Shown here: piece after piece, positions 34,138 to 46,736 of the stretch
How the letters are laid out: the number at the start of each line of letters is the position of its first letter
How positions within the stretch are numbered: position 1 is the first letter of the stretch
DNA from: Emydura subglobosa
Taxonomy: Eukaryota; Chordata; Testudines; Chelidae
DNA length: 64,000 nucleotides
NCBI GenBank assembly: GCA_007922225.1
Contig: ML679946.1
Span: 97,036,759 to 97,100,758, forward strand
Direction: 5' to 3'
Program-made: the position numbers and the translations under genes
Notes under the pieces: generated by a model
What the model saw: the letters and a program-made list of their open reading frames with translations, nothing else
Told to the model about the DNA's origin: nothing
The model's database searches: none

Positions 34138-34243
34138 TGAGTGACAGTCCTACCCTGGCTTGAGTTTGAGCCTGCAAACACGAAATATCAGAGCCCCATT
34201 CAGCAGAGGTAGAACATATGTTGCCCCATCACTATGAAGCCAT

Positions 34244-34706
34244 TCTATCTGTTCAGAGCTGGTCAAAAAATGTCAGACGGAACATTGCTGGAAAATGCTG
34301 ATTTAAAGAAATCAAAATATATTAATTTAATGTTAATTGTTTTTGAAATTTTTTGTGGGAAATCATCAAAATATCTAATTTCAATAAGGTTGAAATGCTT
34401 TGATTTGATAATGCTGAGAAATTGTGTTTCAACTTTATCATTTCAAATTTTGTTACTATGTAATTTTTAAAGTGTTTCAACTTTCATCTTTTAATTTATA
34501 TTATAAAAATCAAAATAATTAAGTTTCAACCTTATTGAAGTGAATCATTTTGATGAGGTCAGAGCAAAATATTTTTAGAGTATTTTGTTTAACAAAAACA
34601 AGGCTAAGATTTCTACTTTGATTCCCAATTTGGGACAAAATTAAATTTTGGAACCTTGGAATTTCCTGTGGAATCAAAATTCTGAGTCTCAACCAACTCT
34701 AGCCCT
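34244..34706. mobile_element. AT-rich foldback MITE-like element
   Basis: Begins TCAGAGCTGGTCAAAAAATG and ends TGAGTCTCAACCAACTCTAG, giving inverted termini (AGAGCTGGTCA against AGAGTTGGTTGA). The interior is extremely AT-rich with a self-complementary middle (AATTTCAATAAGGTTGAAA near 34377-34395 against TTTCAACCTTATTGAAG near 34524-34540). No coding capacity. Confidence 0.5.
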
Positions 34707-36315
34707 GGACAAGCAGAATATCTCAGGCAATCTCTGCTTGACCACCACTGCTCTGGTCTTCAGGGATGAAATCCTGGCCTATTGAAGTCAATGGGAGCAG
34801 AATTTCATTCTAGGAGTATAAAGCCACAATCTTTCCTATAACGAACAGCATTGAGTCAGGGTTATCAAGATAATTTACATTAACAGTAGGAGTGGTTGCA
34901 GTGCCAAGAGCCAAGTGCTAACAGTCTGGATCAAATGAAACTAAATAGGGTAATATATGCTCTGCTGAAATCAAGCAAAATAGATTTCATCTATATAATA
35001 ATACACAACATTTGTGTTTGCTTTGTTTCTGTTCTTTTCCCCCAAATAGCCCAGAATATTGCATATGAACAGAAGTGCCCACAAAATTCAAAGTGATGAT
35101 TGTTAATAATAAATATGAAAGTGCCTTTGTATCTTCAGTACTATAGCATCAGAAGACTCTGAAATGAAACATAATGTTGCCTGTGCAAACATATGTTTAA
35201 GGTGTAAAATTCCCTGTAACATTTAAATGTAAAATTAATGCATGATTTTAAAATCTGGAAATCAAATATTTAAAACATGCCAAACTCCACCTTAAATTTG
35301 AAACAGACTGGAAAATAAAGTCAGCCATAATGTTCTGAAGCAAAGAAGCCTTATAGTATGGGGTCTCACCCGGCTGAGGCCTCTAGGTGCTACTTTAACA
35401 GATATAACAACAAAAATCTCCAGGAATAATCTGTTCAGGAAAAAGGAGTGATATAGCTGGGATATAACCATGGGATCCTGGCTGCATTTCTCATATTCTG
35501 TCTGATTAGGTTTCAGAGACATCTGGCCACCCAGCAGGTTCAGAACAAAGACAGCACAACTTCATCACATTCTACATCAGACATAGCAGTCATCTCAGGA
35601 CACTGGAGGAGAGTGAGATTTGAAATCTTGTCTAGTAGACTAAATGAATAGACGTGGTTAAAAACGAGAAGTTTGGAAATGGTTTACTGATGTGATATGA
35701 ATAAATTGATGTCACATACATACCATGGCATTTTATGCTGCAAGTATACATTGAGAAATTCCTGAAGAAAACAAACAATGTATGTACCTGTTGTGTCTAC
35801 TACCCCACCGATGGTCACCTAGAAATACAATACTGGGGCAGGCTTATCTCCATTTTCACTGCTGATTTGCTTGTGTTTTTTCCTCTTTTGCATGTTCCTT
35901 ATTGCATATAGTACAGTATATAAAAAAGTCAAGGAATTCTGTAAATTAACCTTAACTCTGCACTCATGTACACTTAATCTACTTCCACTGGATACTTCCT
36001 TAGCCTACCAGACTTTTCAGGACAGAGACAATGAGCCAGTGTGGTATACTGGCTTCTTTCCATCACATAGTGTACGAGAAGTGTAATTTCCCTGGCTATG
36101 GTATGGAGGAAGTAAATAAACAGGAGGCAGGGCCATACAGAAGGGAGAAGATAACTGAGTGGTGAACTGCCTGACCACATCCCTGGGCGGGCTGCACTGG
36201 CAATCCAATGAGTGATCATTTCTCACCTGTAACTAAAGGAGGGTATTAATGCCCTTTTCATGTTAATGTTATCCCAGGCAGAAAATGGGGAGCTGAAGGA
36301 AGGACAGAACCCATT
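34707..36315. other. No gene seen
   Basis: Foldback wording (GAAATCCTGGCCTATTGAAG) at 34765-34810. Otherwise unassigned, without coding evidence. Confidence 0.45.
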
Positions 36316-36317
36316 TT

Positions 36318-36490
36318 CATAAGAACATAAAGACGGCCATACTAGATCGACCAATGGTCCATCTAGCCCACTACCCTGTCTTCCGACGGTGAACAATGCC
36401 AGGTGCATATTTTCAGGCTTGCCGTTCTTCTGAGGAGAATACCCATGGTAGGTACATGGCCAGGAGGGTTGGGGGCAGAGACATCATCAT
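36318..36490 (-). repeat. CR1 LINE 3' UTR
   Basis: Starts ATAAGAACATAAAGACGGCC and continues CCAATGGTCCATCTAGCCCA, the reverse complement of a CR1 3' end of the same subtype as at 10850-10897. 5' part truncated. Confidence 0.8.
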
Positions 36491-38450
36491 CCCCTCTTCT
36501 CCCTATTTAAAGAGATTGACCAAGACTTTACAAAAGGCAGAGGAACATGAGAGTCTCAGACAAAGCCATCCTGTGGGGAAGCAGGATGATGAAATATATC
36601 ATCTTAAAAAGTTGGGCTAAAATGTCTTCTGCACCAACATACACTTCATGCCGAAGAGGTGGGGTTATAACTCCTCAGTTTTCAGGCTATTCTGGCCATG
36701 ATAAAAGATAGGGCATCTCCTAGGCTGATCTAATTTTACAAAAGCTGGGTATGGTCTCTCAGGGACTATTTTCTAAATGAAAATTGCCAGAGTGTAACTC
36801 CAGGCTATCCTCTGTAACTGTCCCCCACCTTAGTTTCACCCCTCGCTCTCCACTTGAGATTGCTGTTGGAAATGTCTGTTGGCTTTATGCCAGTGAAGAA
36901 TTCCCTTCCACCAAAGGAATTCTCAACTGACCAGCTGCAACTAGACTGCATCGCCTATGGGCTGAGATTCAGGATCCTTGGTGCTTTCCTTGGGTCGAGA
37001 CCTATTAAGCTTGACCTTTTTCCTGCCACCTGCCGGAGTGCAATATTGGCACAAAATGGTACCACTTCTTAATCTCTGAAAAGTTTACACAAACTCCAAT
37101 GTCACTTAAAAAAAAACCCTATGAAGTAAAATGGTGAATTTCCCTCTGTTCTCCCTATAAGTCAGCTCTGAGGTGCATTGGCAGAGCTGTGAGGGAAAAG
37201 CATACATAGCTGCTGTCCACGTTTGTGTGACAGATGACTGTACCCATGTTGTGATTTATAGACTTGGTAGGAATGTTCTTAGCAGTCTCAGAATTGGGCT
37301 GAGACAGATTGCTATAGCCGAAAACATGATGTATGATGTCGCATGAGCATATGAGTCAACTGAACCTTAAACTCAGTGTGCTTTCTAGATGCATAAAGCA
37401 ATTGGTCACAAAAGGCAAATGGGTCATTAACACATGAAAAGACGCTTCCATATGAGGCTGGTTTGTCAGATGCACAACATGCAGCATGGGCCCTTTGGAC
37501 AAAGTTCCAAGTTGTCAGCAGTAGAGAGGAGAGAATAATTCACAACAAATAATATATCGGATGTATTTCTGTTGCTGCTTATGTGGGGTCTCCAAGCAGA
37601 CCACAATTTCCTTGGATTGATTTGTTATTCACAAGGAGTCAGGCATTAACTCAATGGATTGCTCACAAACAGTTCTTGGAGAATGTTCAATATTCACCGC
37701 AACTTCCGCATGCAAGGTTGAGTGTTCTAGGAGGTGATAATAATAAACCTCTATAAAGCAACTCGTATGTGGATCCCTTTGGTAACAAAAGCCTCAAGGA
37801 ACTGGGAAGGGTTTGAGTGGGATGAACTTTTTAGGTTGGTTTTGGAATGAGATTTTTTTGTGTAGCATGTTGGGTTTAAGGCTAGACACTGACAGATAAA
37901 GTAGTGGGATTACTACTGCTGAAAATGACCTCTGTAGACTCCCTGTGGAGGTCCTTATTTGGGTGCCCATGTGGGGCAGCTATATCTCTATGATGGTCCC
38001 CCGAGGTTGGTGGAGAGGCTGGGTTTTATAATGGCCCGTGGTGGGGGAGTTGATTGTGTTTGGGTCCCTTGATTCTTGTGAAAATAGTGTGAGTGAATAT
38101 GTGTGTGTTAGAAGGGGTTGACAAGGCAAGAAAGTGTTCAGGAGATGTAAAGTTGGACTGAGACGTGTGATTTTGGTTGCACTGATTTGTCTGTAACTAT
38201 GTCCTGGGAATTTGAGGAGTCAGGAGAAAGAACTCTGGTTCATGCTAATTAATGCAGGGCTGGTGCTTAGTAATGTTCTCCCCCATTTATGATTTAATTA
38301 AAGACCAAGCCCCCAAGTGGGCTAAGGTGATAATGGGACTAGTCTTGGGGTACAGATTTTCCTGGCACACTGCACAGTCCAACCACGAGCTGGTGATGTC
38401 CTCACTGCCATTTAGAGCTCAGTGACTATAATATCCATCTAGATGAAAGG
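36491..38450. other. No gene seen
   Basis: Unassigned sequence. G/T-rich stretch 37800-38130 has no recognisable feature. No coding evidence. Confidence 0.45.
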
Positions 38451-38451
38451 C

Positions 38452-38665
38452 AGCAAGGCCTGATGGGTAGGGCTGTAGCTGAGGACCTGAGTTCTATTCC
38501 TGGTTCTGCCACTGCCATATTGTGTGACTTTAGCCAAGTCGTGTCACTTCTCTGTGACTCAGTTTCTCCTCCTGTTCTTATCTATTCAGAGTGTAAGCTC
38601 TTTGGGGCAGGACAGCCTCGCTATGTGTACATACAATGAAGCTTCTAGATGCTACTGTAATACAA
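38452..38665 (+). repeat. Amniote MIR/CORE-type SINE
   Basis: Contains the B-box-like GAGTTCTATTCCTGGTTCTG at 38488-38507, then GTGACTTTAGCCAAGTCGTG, CTCTGTGACTCAGTTTCTCC, and a tail with GTAAGCTCTTTGGGGCAGGA. This is the standard order of amniote MIR-like SINEs, derived from a tRNA. Confidence 0.75.
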
Positions 38666-38689
38666 AATAGGAGCTGGAAAGTCTTCTGT

Positions 38690-38890
38690 GTAGGCTGAGG
38701 GCTTCATGGACATCACCATCATAGGGCTATCCCAGGTGGCTTCTGGCTCATCTCTCTATGCCTCCACATTCCCATCTGTAAAATAGGGTTAATACTTCTT
38801 GTGTACTTGAAATGGTCTTGTGAGGCTTAAGTAATTACTGGCAGCCTATGAGGATAAAAGTACTGAAGCGGTGCAAAATATCATCATTAA
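38690..38890 (+). repeat. Second MIR-type SINE fragment
   Basis: Has TTCCCATCTGTAAAATAGGG and TTGTGAGGCTTAAGTAATTA at 38768-38836, the CORE-to-tail part of a MIR-like SINE. Its head is degraded. Confidence 0.6.
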
Positions 38891-41800
38891 TTGTAACAAG
38901 AACTTTGTGTGCATACTGAAAGAAGAACATGCTTTCTACCAAGCAGGGTTTTGGTTTTTTTTATCAGCAAATGTTTAGTTAGTAATATTTAGACTGTCAT
39001 CTTATATTCCTGTCTTCTAATAAAAGCTTCAGTCTTTGTACGAAAGCAAGGTAGTGTCTGTGTATACACTGTATAGTCAATTTGCAATGCCTAGTGGTAA
39101 TGTTTGCAGAGGATATAATAAAAGTTTAGTGCAGTCTCTGGAGAGTTAGACAACGATTATTTACAAACGTTAGTATACAACTCGCTGCAAATCACCTCTG
39201 AAATGTCACCCTGACAGTCTATATCTCAAAACTCTTTTCATGTTTGTGCCATCAAGTTTTGGCTAAGAATGGGACTTAGAAAAGCGGAATCCTGGCCCAC
39301 TAAGTAAAATGAACCTTGTGGAATCATGCCAGCTGCTTTCTGCTAATGTGACCTTTTCTTCCATGTTTCTCTTTTCACTGCCTTGCTGATGGATAGGGTG
39401 CTTTCAAAAGTGATTTTAGTACATGATAGGGTCTGCCAAGTTTGGCGCTTCATCAAAATATTTTCAAAGGTCAAAGGCATTCGCACCTGGTATTTTGCTT
39501 TGGATCCTTCTGTAATAACTGGTAACATTTTGGGGCTGAAAGAAGCCGTGGGTTACATCTAGCGTGGATCCAGTCCTCTGGCTAGCTAGTGTTTATACCC
39601 ATTTGTATTATAATATTTCTTTTTGGGACAATAGGGGGCAACTTATCCCACAGCTGCCTATTATGCACCTTTCTCTGAAGCTTCTGGTGTTGGGCACTGG
39701 TGAAGAGAGAATAATAGATTAGACAGACCACTGGTTTGATGCAGTTGGGCAATTCCTGTGTTGATAGTGGTCTTACACTGAGAACTGCAATAGACAATCA
39801 ATCCTACTGTTCCATTTACAGTCAGAACTTGATCCTGCCAGAATATTTGTGATTTTCCCAACCTCAGAAAACCCTAATACTCTGCCCCATCTCCACCACT
39901 GGTTCTTTTTCTGGAGGCAGGGGGGAGACACCCATGATAGTTTTGTGAAATGAAACACAAGACCTCGGCAATTTACTCCATGCACATATTTATCCCTCAA
40001 ACATTGAAAACACCATGTTGCTCTAAATTATGTTTGCAATTCTGTTAGGGAAACATGAAATCACAGTAACAGAGGATCCAGTCAACTAACCAATTAGGCC
40101 TACCACTTTTCTCTATCTGTCCTGAGATACTGACACATTTTTATCAACGTATTTGCTTTTTCAGCACTGAGGCTGTCACAGAGTTTTGACAAAGCCAGTC
40201 AGAATGAGCAAACCATAGGATACAATGCTGCTGGGCTAGTGGATAGAAGTGCAGATGTTTTATAAAAAGGTGACAAAACTCTGAATTCACCTGCCCTGGC
40301 TCCCAGAATTTTAACTTCCTCTTTAACAAACAAACAAACAAACAAACGTAAAGCCCCCTGACAAGCAAAACAAACAAAGAACCTTTTGACAAGGCAAACT
40401 GTGACAGGAACTCCTTTAATACACTTCTGGGATAGGAATCTGAACATTCAATTTAAAAATATTAGAACAGAAAGAAACCCCAAGATTGTGTTCCATGAGC
40501 CACACTAAAGCCTTCTCTTTGTTCTGGGCTCAACCCATCACCTCTGGTTTTAGACTGGCGTTTGCTAAGTAATAGAAAGGGTTTAGAGTCTCTCTGTTTT
40601 TACATTTTCCTTGTATGGTTCCAGTTCCTTGTTGTTAGTTAGAGCAAGCAAAATTTCTACTGAGACTGTGACTGCAGTGTCATCAGACAACCTGAAGTCA
40701 GTGAAGTTCCTCTGAAAACTACTTCAGCTGTTTTTTAAAGGAGAACTAGCCAAGATTTTCAAAATGCCAAGCACTTAGCAGCATTCAACCACTCACCTTC
40801 AGGCTTCTAAATACGGGGGTAAGTGGCTAACTTAAATTCTTGGTCAGTGCTTCTTGTTCACATACCTTGTGTAAAATATGTACTATGGCTTGATCAAAAT
40901 CCTTCTCTTTCCCCATGCAAGTTTTAACATATTTGTGGTACTTGGAAGTAAGTAGAGACCCTTCTTTCTGAGTGTTTCACTGAGTGACATGCGAGGCATC
41001 AGTCCTACCACAAGGGTGATGGTTGCTGCAGAAGAATTTTTGAGCTTCCAAAAATGCACTTTAGCACCGTGTTAGATGTTACTTCTTTCTCAATAAGGCC
41101 AACATCCAGGTGAATTACAGCTGAAATTCACTCATCATTTTCATTGTCTGAGGAAACAGCAGAGACCCTCTTCTCATTCTTTTATCTACATTCTTGGATT
41201 GCATATTCAGCAACTTGCAACTAAAGTTCAGTGGTTTTCTTTTCATGTGGAATCAATAGCATTAAGTATGAACACAATTTTCACTGCATGGATGCTTCCT
41301 ATAAGAACATTTCTCATGCTTGACCAACAAGCTTACATTAATATCAACCATGATACTTGTAGTTCTTCCTCCCTGCCCCCCTCTGGTTCTTTATTTGCAG
41401 CATCTAGAAGATATTTTAAGTGCTGAAGGCAAACAAAGACTCCTGAATAAACTTATATTGAAGAGCTGGTGCCAGGCTTGGAACAGAGACTTAGATTATC
41501 ATCCCAGCTTTATTTTGTTGACGATGATAGGATAGAATCTTTCACTTGCAGGCTCTGTGCATTTGATATTGAAGAATTCAAACAAACTGTTTTTCTGCAC
41601 TACGTGAGATGAACACAAATCCTTTCTATCTTGCTTTTTAACAATTCTTGGCACTGTTTACATTTAACTTTAAAAGAATTATCTGTTTTCATGACTTTAG
41701 CCTATCCAGTTCCCACCATTTTCTTCAGCTCTGAGTTAGATAAAGTCACACACTGTTATTTGGTAATCACGAAGCACTAACAACCCATTCCCAGCGTTGA

Positions 41801-42712
41801 GCCGCAGCTTTCACATTTGCTTCAGTTAGAATGAGAAATAACTGCCTAGTGAACTGAAGACAGAAGATGAGCAACTAGTTTTATATAGTTTTACATAGAA
41901 CCATGTTATCAGACAATCAGACCACTTTTCAGAATGACTGCATTCTAACTAACCGCGCCCCTTAACAATTCACAAGTCCATCCGTTCTTTTCTCTTCAGC
42001 ATCCAATGAGAATTGATTCCATCACTAGCCAGCGCCCTCTACCTGATCTCTAATAACTCCAACCATTTCCCCTTCCCTCTGTGTGTCAATGCAGAGCTAT
42101 ATCTTTTGGTTGTTTCTCTTAGGCATTACAAGCAACTTAGATGTTCTCATCAGCTCCCTTTTAACTTTAGAACAGTTAAAGTTACATTTACTTAAGAATA
42201 AGATTAATCTTAATTAACCTAGTGTGTCTAATATAAACAAAAGTTCAAATACATTTTATGTTCATGCAGAGTTCAAAAAACAAATCACCCCAAATTTGTC
42301 CCTACCACTGGGCTAATTTTTCTGCTTAGATTCCCATCCCTATGGTTTTTCACAATCCTGGATCCTGCTTTAACACATCTATGGCCATTCTGAATCTCAC
42401 ACACTTCTGGTGGTTGCAGTTGTTGAGTCGCCAGCAAACCAACATAACCCAAGGAAATATGGGAGTGGCGGTTGCTGTGGATGCCCTAGAACAAGAGATA
42501 AAGACCTCTGCCACTGAGAGTTTTCTGGAGGACAAAGGGAGGAGAACCCAAATAAATGATTTGTGAGCTGGTTGTGCTCTTTAGCTTCCAAACGGTGTCT
42601 GGACTATCTAGCATCCTCTTCTGAGACCATGCAGCTTTTGAGAGTTATTGTTGCTGTAGGCTGGTCCAATAATCTGCCATTCTGTTGCCACTGGATACGG
42701 GATAACTAGGGA
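38891..42712. other. No gene seen
   Basis: Unassigned apart from a (CAAA)n microsatellite at about 40327-40347. None of the short open frames carries a recognisable domain. Confidence 0.45.
40327..40347. repeat. (CAAA)n microsatellite
   Basis: Five tandem CAAA-type units. It creates the leucine/valine/cysteine-rich frame read on - across 40144-40447. Confidence 0.85.
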
Positions 42713-42922
42713 CATGTCTGCCCTACAATTAAAAAACAGCTGTTTAATTGCGATATAGAATTTCGAGCTTAGGCTGGAGCCCAGATTCTAGGACCCTGCA
42801 AGGTGGGAATGTCCTAAACATCTACATCACAATTAAATGACCCCTTAGCCTGAGCCCCGTGAGCCCGTCAGCTGGCACAGGCCAGTCGCAGGTGTCTTGT
42901 TGCAGTGTAGACAGACCCTAAC
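42713..42922. mobile_element. Foldback MITE, copy 1
   Basis: Begins CATGTCTGCCCTACAATTAA and ends TGTTGCAGTGTAGACAGACC, giving inverted ends. The interior holds CTGGAGCCCAGATTCTAGGA and GAGCCCGTCAGCTGGCACAG. A rearranged relative is at 59157-59347. Non-coding. Confidence 0.65.
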
Positions 42923-43410
42923 TCCCCAAACTGGGAGAAGCCTCCATGGTTGTGAAGCTTCCATATACCAGTCACAGTGAAATGTCACTTCAGCTGGATG
43001 GGGGCTATGAGGAGCCTTTCCTACTCTTACCACAGACAGTGCCCCATCACCGGCCAGCCCCTTTCACCTACTGCATGTATTGAAACCCATGCCAGCAGCC
43101 TGCCAGAACCATAAGGGCACCTTCATTTCAAATTTGTGTCTGCCTCAAGATTTCCTGTTCAGTTCTAGGTGCCAACATCTAGCTCCTCTCGGAGCCTAGG
43201 GGCGTTGAGCAGGAAATCAGAACTAACACAACCTTTTCTTTTGAATAGTGAATTTCATTTTGCTCATACACCATCTTCCCTGCCAGTGCTAAAAAATGGA
43301 TATTTGCTGCCACACTCTCTTATCTGTGCTGCCAACTGGATCCTTCTGAAAAGGATTGATCGTCAGTGTGTGAATGACACATTTCAAGAGAATAGCAGAA
43401 TGCTTTACTA
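42923..43410. other. No gene seen
   Basis: Unassigned sequence between a MITE and a CR1 fragment. Confidence 0.4.
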
Positions 43411-43411
43411 A

Positions 43412-43960
43412 AGAATCAACGGGACAGGTACCTCTGGTGCACGTAGGCAAAAAACACCGAGTTCAAAGGGAGGGAGAGACTTGAGAAGGAATAATGATGA
43501 CAGAGACCTAGAGGTAATAGCGGACAGAAAATTAAATTATATATGGCTGCAAAAAAAAAAAAAAAAAAAAAAAAGGAGAGAAAGGGTAATTTGAGCTGCA
43601 CACACAAAGCCAACGTGTCACAAAGCAGGAAGTAACATCTCTCCTATGTCCCTGTGCATCCCCACCTGGGAAACTGCGTTCAGTTCTGGCCACTGCACTG
43701 CCAATTATATATTGGAGATTCTTCACAGAATAGGAGCAAAAATTATCAGAGTTCAGATGGACTGACTTTGAAGGAAAGATTAAAAGGCCTTGGCTAACGG
43801 ATGAAGGTGGGGAAAAGGGTAACAGTCTGGATAAGCAGGGGAAAACTGCAGGAGAGGGACAGACACGGAAAGACAAAGAAAAAGGAATTGAAGCTTTTCT
43901 CCAAATAAAATAAGATATTGAATGAATGGTTCAGAGAAGGCCATAAAACTACTTACAAAG
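43412..43960 (+). pseudogene. CR1 LINE ORF2 fragment, strongly decayed
   Basis: Shows the QFWPLHCQLYIG-like phrase near 43683-43718 and LTLKERLKGLG near 43762-43800, which match the CR1 region usually read CVQFW... and ERL..LG. A 24-base poly(A) interrupts it at 43551-43574. Multiple frame breaks. Confidence 0.6.
43551..43574 (+). repeat. Poly(A) tract
   Basis: Twenty-four consecutive A residues inside a CR1 fragment, either an A-rich microsatellite or the tail of a small insertion. Confidence 0.8.
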
Positions 43961-44164
43961 ATTTCAAGGATAAAACAAGAATAAGGAATCAAAAGAATTG
44001 CCATTGTTTATTGAAGAAAAAGGTCTATACAACAAATTCTGCTCTCAAATACAGGGGCACAGCTCCCATCACAACCTGTGAGATTTGTACACAACATGTA
44101 TTTGTAACTAGAGCTGTCTGGAAGATGCTAAGTATTATCAGTGAAAAACTCCCAAAGAAACTAA

Positions 44165-44475
44165 ACATAGGAATTGCCTGACTGGCTCAGGCCCCAGTCT
44201 GTCTAGTCCAGCCTTCTGTCTCCAACAGTGGCCACAGACGTTTCAGAGGAAGGTGTGAAAACCTTTGTATTAGGTGGATGTGAGCTAATCTGCCCACCCA
44301 ATTAGCTCTCTCCCTGATCTCTAACAGTTGGAGACTGGATTAAGCACTGAATCATGAGGCCTAATATTCCTTCCAGTAGTTGTTAGCATTAATTGTGATA
44401 ACTCAAGATATCTTTATTAGACAGATAAATGTTCAATCCCTTTTTGAATCGTGCAAAGATTTTGGCCTCAACAAT
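44165..44475 (-). repeat. CR1 LINE 3' UTR
   Basis: Begins CATAGGAATTGCCTGACTGG with CAGTCTGTCTAGTCCAGCCT and CAACAGTGGCCACAGACGTT, the reverse complement of a CR1 3' end, and continues through CTCTAACAGTTGGAGACTGG. Truncated at its 5' side. Confidence 0.75.
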
Positions 44476-44479
44476 TCAG

Positions 44480-44692
44480 GAAACAAAAACAAAACAAACA
44501 AAAAAACCCAAAAAAATTCCCTGAGATTTTTTTTTTCAGCTTTTCATTAAATAAACAAACTTTTCAGTTTTTGAAAACCAAAACTTCGTTGGGTGGGATG
44601 GTCAAAAATCCAGAAAATTTAAAAAGAAACTGAAAGGCCATTTTTTGTCAATGGCGTATTTTAAATAAATAATTTTGACCAGCTCTATTTAC
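44480..44692. repeat. AT-rich foldback-type repeat
   Basis: A-rich and T-rich tracts ending AATTTTGACCAGCTCTATTT at 44670-44689, the same end motif as the element at 34244-34706. Confidence 0.45.
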
Positions 44693-45039
44693 AACCTGCA
44701 ATGGTAAAACAATTAATACTCAAGAGGGGGTGAGTCAGGTGATCTCATTTCTTCTGCTGTTAGAAAGTTCTGTTTAGGTCTGTGAGATTAAGAATCAAGC
44801 AAACTTTTAGAGTCAGATGCTTAGCTAGTGTAAATCTGATTTGTGCTAGTTGGGGATTTGCTTCTTGCTCTTTGAAGGTTCCTATCCTTTAATATACAGG
44901 ACTAAACATGAATTTCAGCCAGTTTATTAAAATTTCTAACTACATTTCTGTCCAGGTATACAACTTTGCATTGGTTGTACCCATTCACTGAAACAATATG
45001 ATTTATAACAACTCCTCTTTCATTTCTTGTAGCACATCG

Positions 45040-45180
45040 ACATTAAATCCTTGATCCAGCAATGTTCTTACTAATGTTTTCAGCATGAGTTGTCAGTCCT
45101 ATTGACGTCAGTGGAACTATTCATACTTAAGTTAAAAATATGTGCAAATGTTTTGCTGGATCAGAGCCTTAATCTGGTAT
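45040..45180. repeat. Foldback repeat (GGATCA...TGATCC type)
   Basis: Starts TTGATCCAGCAATG and ends TTTTGCTGGATCAGAGCC, with a central CCTATTGACGTCAGTGGAAC, so the ends are inverted copies. Belongs to the same type as 55085-55200 and 60615-60845. Confidence 0.55.
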
Positions 45181-45204
45181 TAAATGCAAAACATTATTTT
45201 AGAT

Positions 45205-45312
45205 GTATAGGGTCTGATTCTGCTCTTTTTTACATCAGCTTTACACTGGTGTAACTCCATTAACTTTATTCCTGATTTACACTGGTATAAGCAAAAGGAG
45301 AATCAGGCCCAT
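45205..45312. repeat. Palindromic MITE-like repeat
   Basis: Left GGGTCTGATTCTGCTC and right GGAGAATCAGGCCC are inverted. The interior pairs GCTTTACACTGGTGTAA with TTTACACTGGTATAAGC. It is a short near-perfect hairpin, as for a common amniote foldback family. Confidence 0.65.
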
Positions 45313-46000
45313 ATTAATTTATCTTAATACAGTGAAATGTTGAAATTGTGTGAAATATTTCAACTGAATTATCATTTGCAACCAGATTCCAATGATCTGT
45401 TTCCTTCTACTGCCTAAAAAATACTCTGTTCATCTTAACTGCTTGGACTGTAGACCTCAGAACAGAATCTGAATCTATTTCCAAAAATAATAGTTGAAAT
45501 TTCCTGCATGACACTGTCTGCCTCTTGATGTGGTTTTAAATCACATGTATTGCATATCATGGAGCTGTCTTGCATTAATAGGGCACTTCCTGCCCAAAAG
45601 AGCTGGATCAGGTGTGTCATAGGTTGAGTGGCACAATTTCCTCCAAACGAGCAGGTCAGGGGATACCAAAAATACCTTCTAGAGCACTTGGCATTGCAAT
45701 AACGCATTATTGACAGACTGGATAAAGTTAATTAATCCACACAAAAGTGTTTGTAATTAAATCTTTCCTTGAACTAAGCGAACATGGCACAGAAAATTTT
45801 GCATTTACTCTGAGTTTTACCAACCATATTCATTAGTTCAGCCTCACAACACACCTGATTTTCTGAGCATCCACAACTCCCCTTCAAGTCAATACTTGAT
45901 CTCCTGGCTTCATCAACATCAATGGCAACGCTCCTATTGATTTCAGAGTGAGGATTTCACCCAATGGGAGCTCCAGTTGCTCAGCATCTCTGAAAAGCAG
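45313..46000. other. No gene seen
   Basis: Unassigned. Foldback-like phrases occur near 45900-45990. Confidence 0.4.
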
Positions 46001-46004
46001 GCCT

Positions 46005-46112
46005 TAAATGGACTTGCCTAAGGTCATACAGGAAAATCAGCGGTACAGCTGGGAATAAAACCAGCGATCCTGGCTCCCATTTCACTCTAACTACTAGACA
46101 CCATCTACCTAC
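46005..46112. repeat. Old amniote SINE-like fragment
   Basis: GACTTGCCTAAGGTCATACA then AAACCAGCGATCCTGGCTCC. Related to 16425-16530. Confidence 0.45.
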
Positions 46113-46736
46113 CATGTTAAAGATATTAGATTATCTACCCTATTCAAGTCTGTCTTTCTGACATGCACTGGGAATGTACAAAGAATATGACAATAAATTG
46201 ATAAAGTTAAAATTACAAACATTCATCAGCTCCTTTATCTTGCAGTGTGATGGAATTTAAACATCCTTGTAAGAGAAATGTCTCTAGGCAGAGGAAGAAA
46301 AAAGGTTTCAAAATCTCAAGCTTTAAAAAAAAGCAAACTGTTAGAAGATAAGGAGAAGTTCAAGAGGGTAGGAGCAGTGATGCCTTGAGATTTTAAGAAG
46401 GTCCATGTTGGCTTTATAGGAATTTATCCCAACCTTTTTCCCACCTTGCAAAAGGGGAAGCATTACCTCAAAAAAGAATCAGCTCAGATGCTTTGAAGAT
46501 AGTTAAGTGTGCTCACCTGCAGGGAAGGGGAGAAAAAAAAGGAAGGAACTAGAGAAAGCAGACAGTGCGTCATAAAGTGACCTGCTGTCAACCCTGGAAG
46601 GCCAGCAGGATTTTCTTGGTCTAGTTTGACAAGTTGTTCTGCAAATTCAAAAGGTTATATCCCTGTATCTCAGCCAAATAGTCAGCTCAAGCAAAAGTTC
46701 CTTGAGTTTCTGCAGAAGCTCTCACTAAATTTACAG
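46113..46736. other. No gene seen
   Basis: Unassigned sequence before a solo LTR. Confidence 0.4.

Noticed and set aside
43551..43574. Processed pseudogene tail
   Set aside because: The poly(A) lies inside CR1 sequence with CR1 on both sides and no upstream mRNA-like copy.
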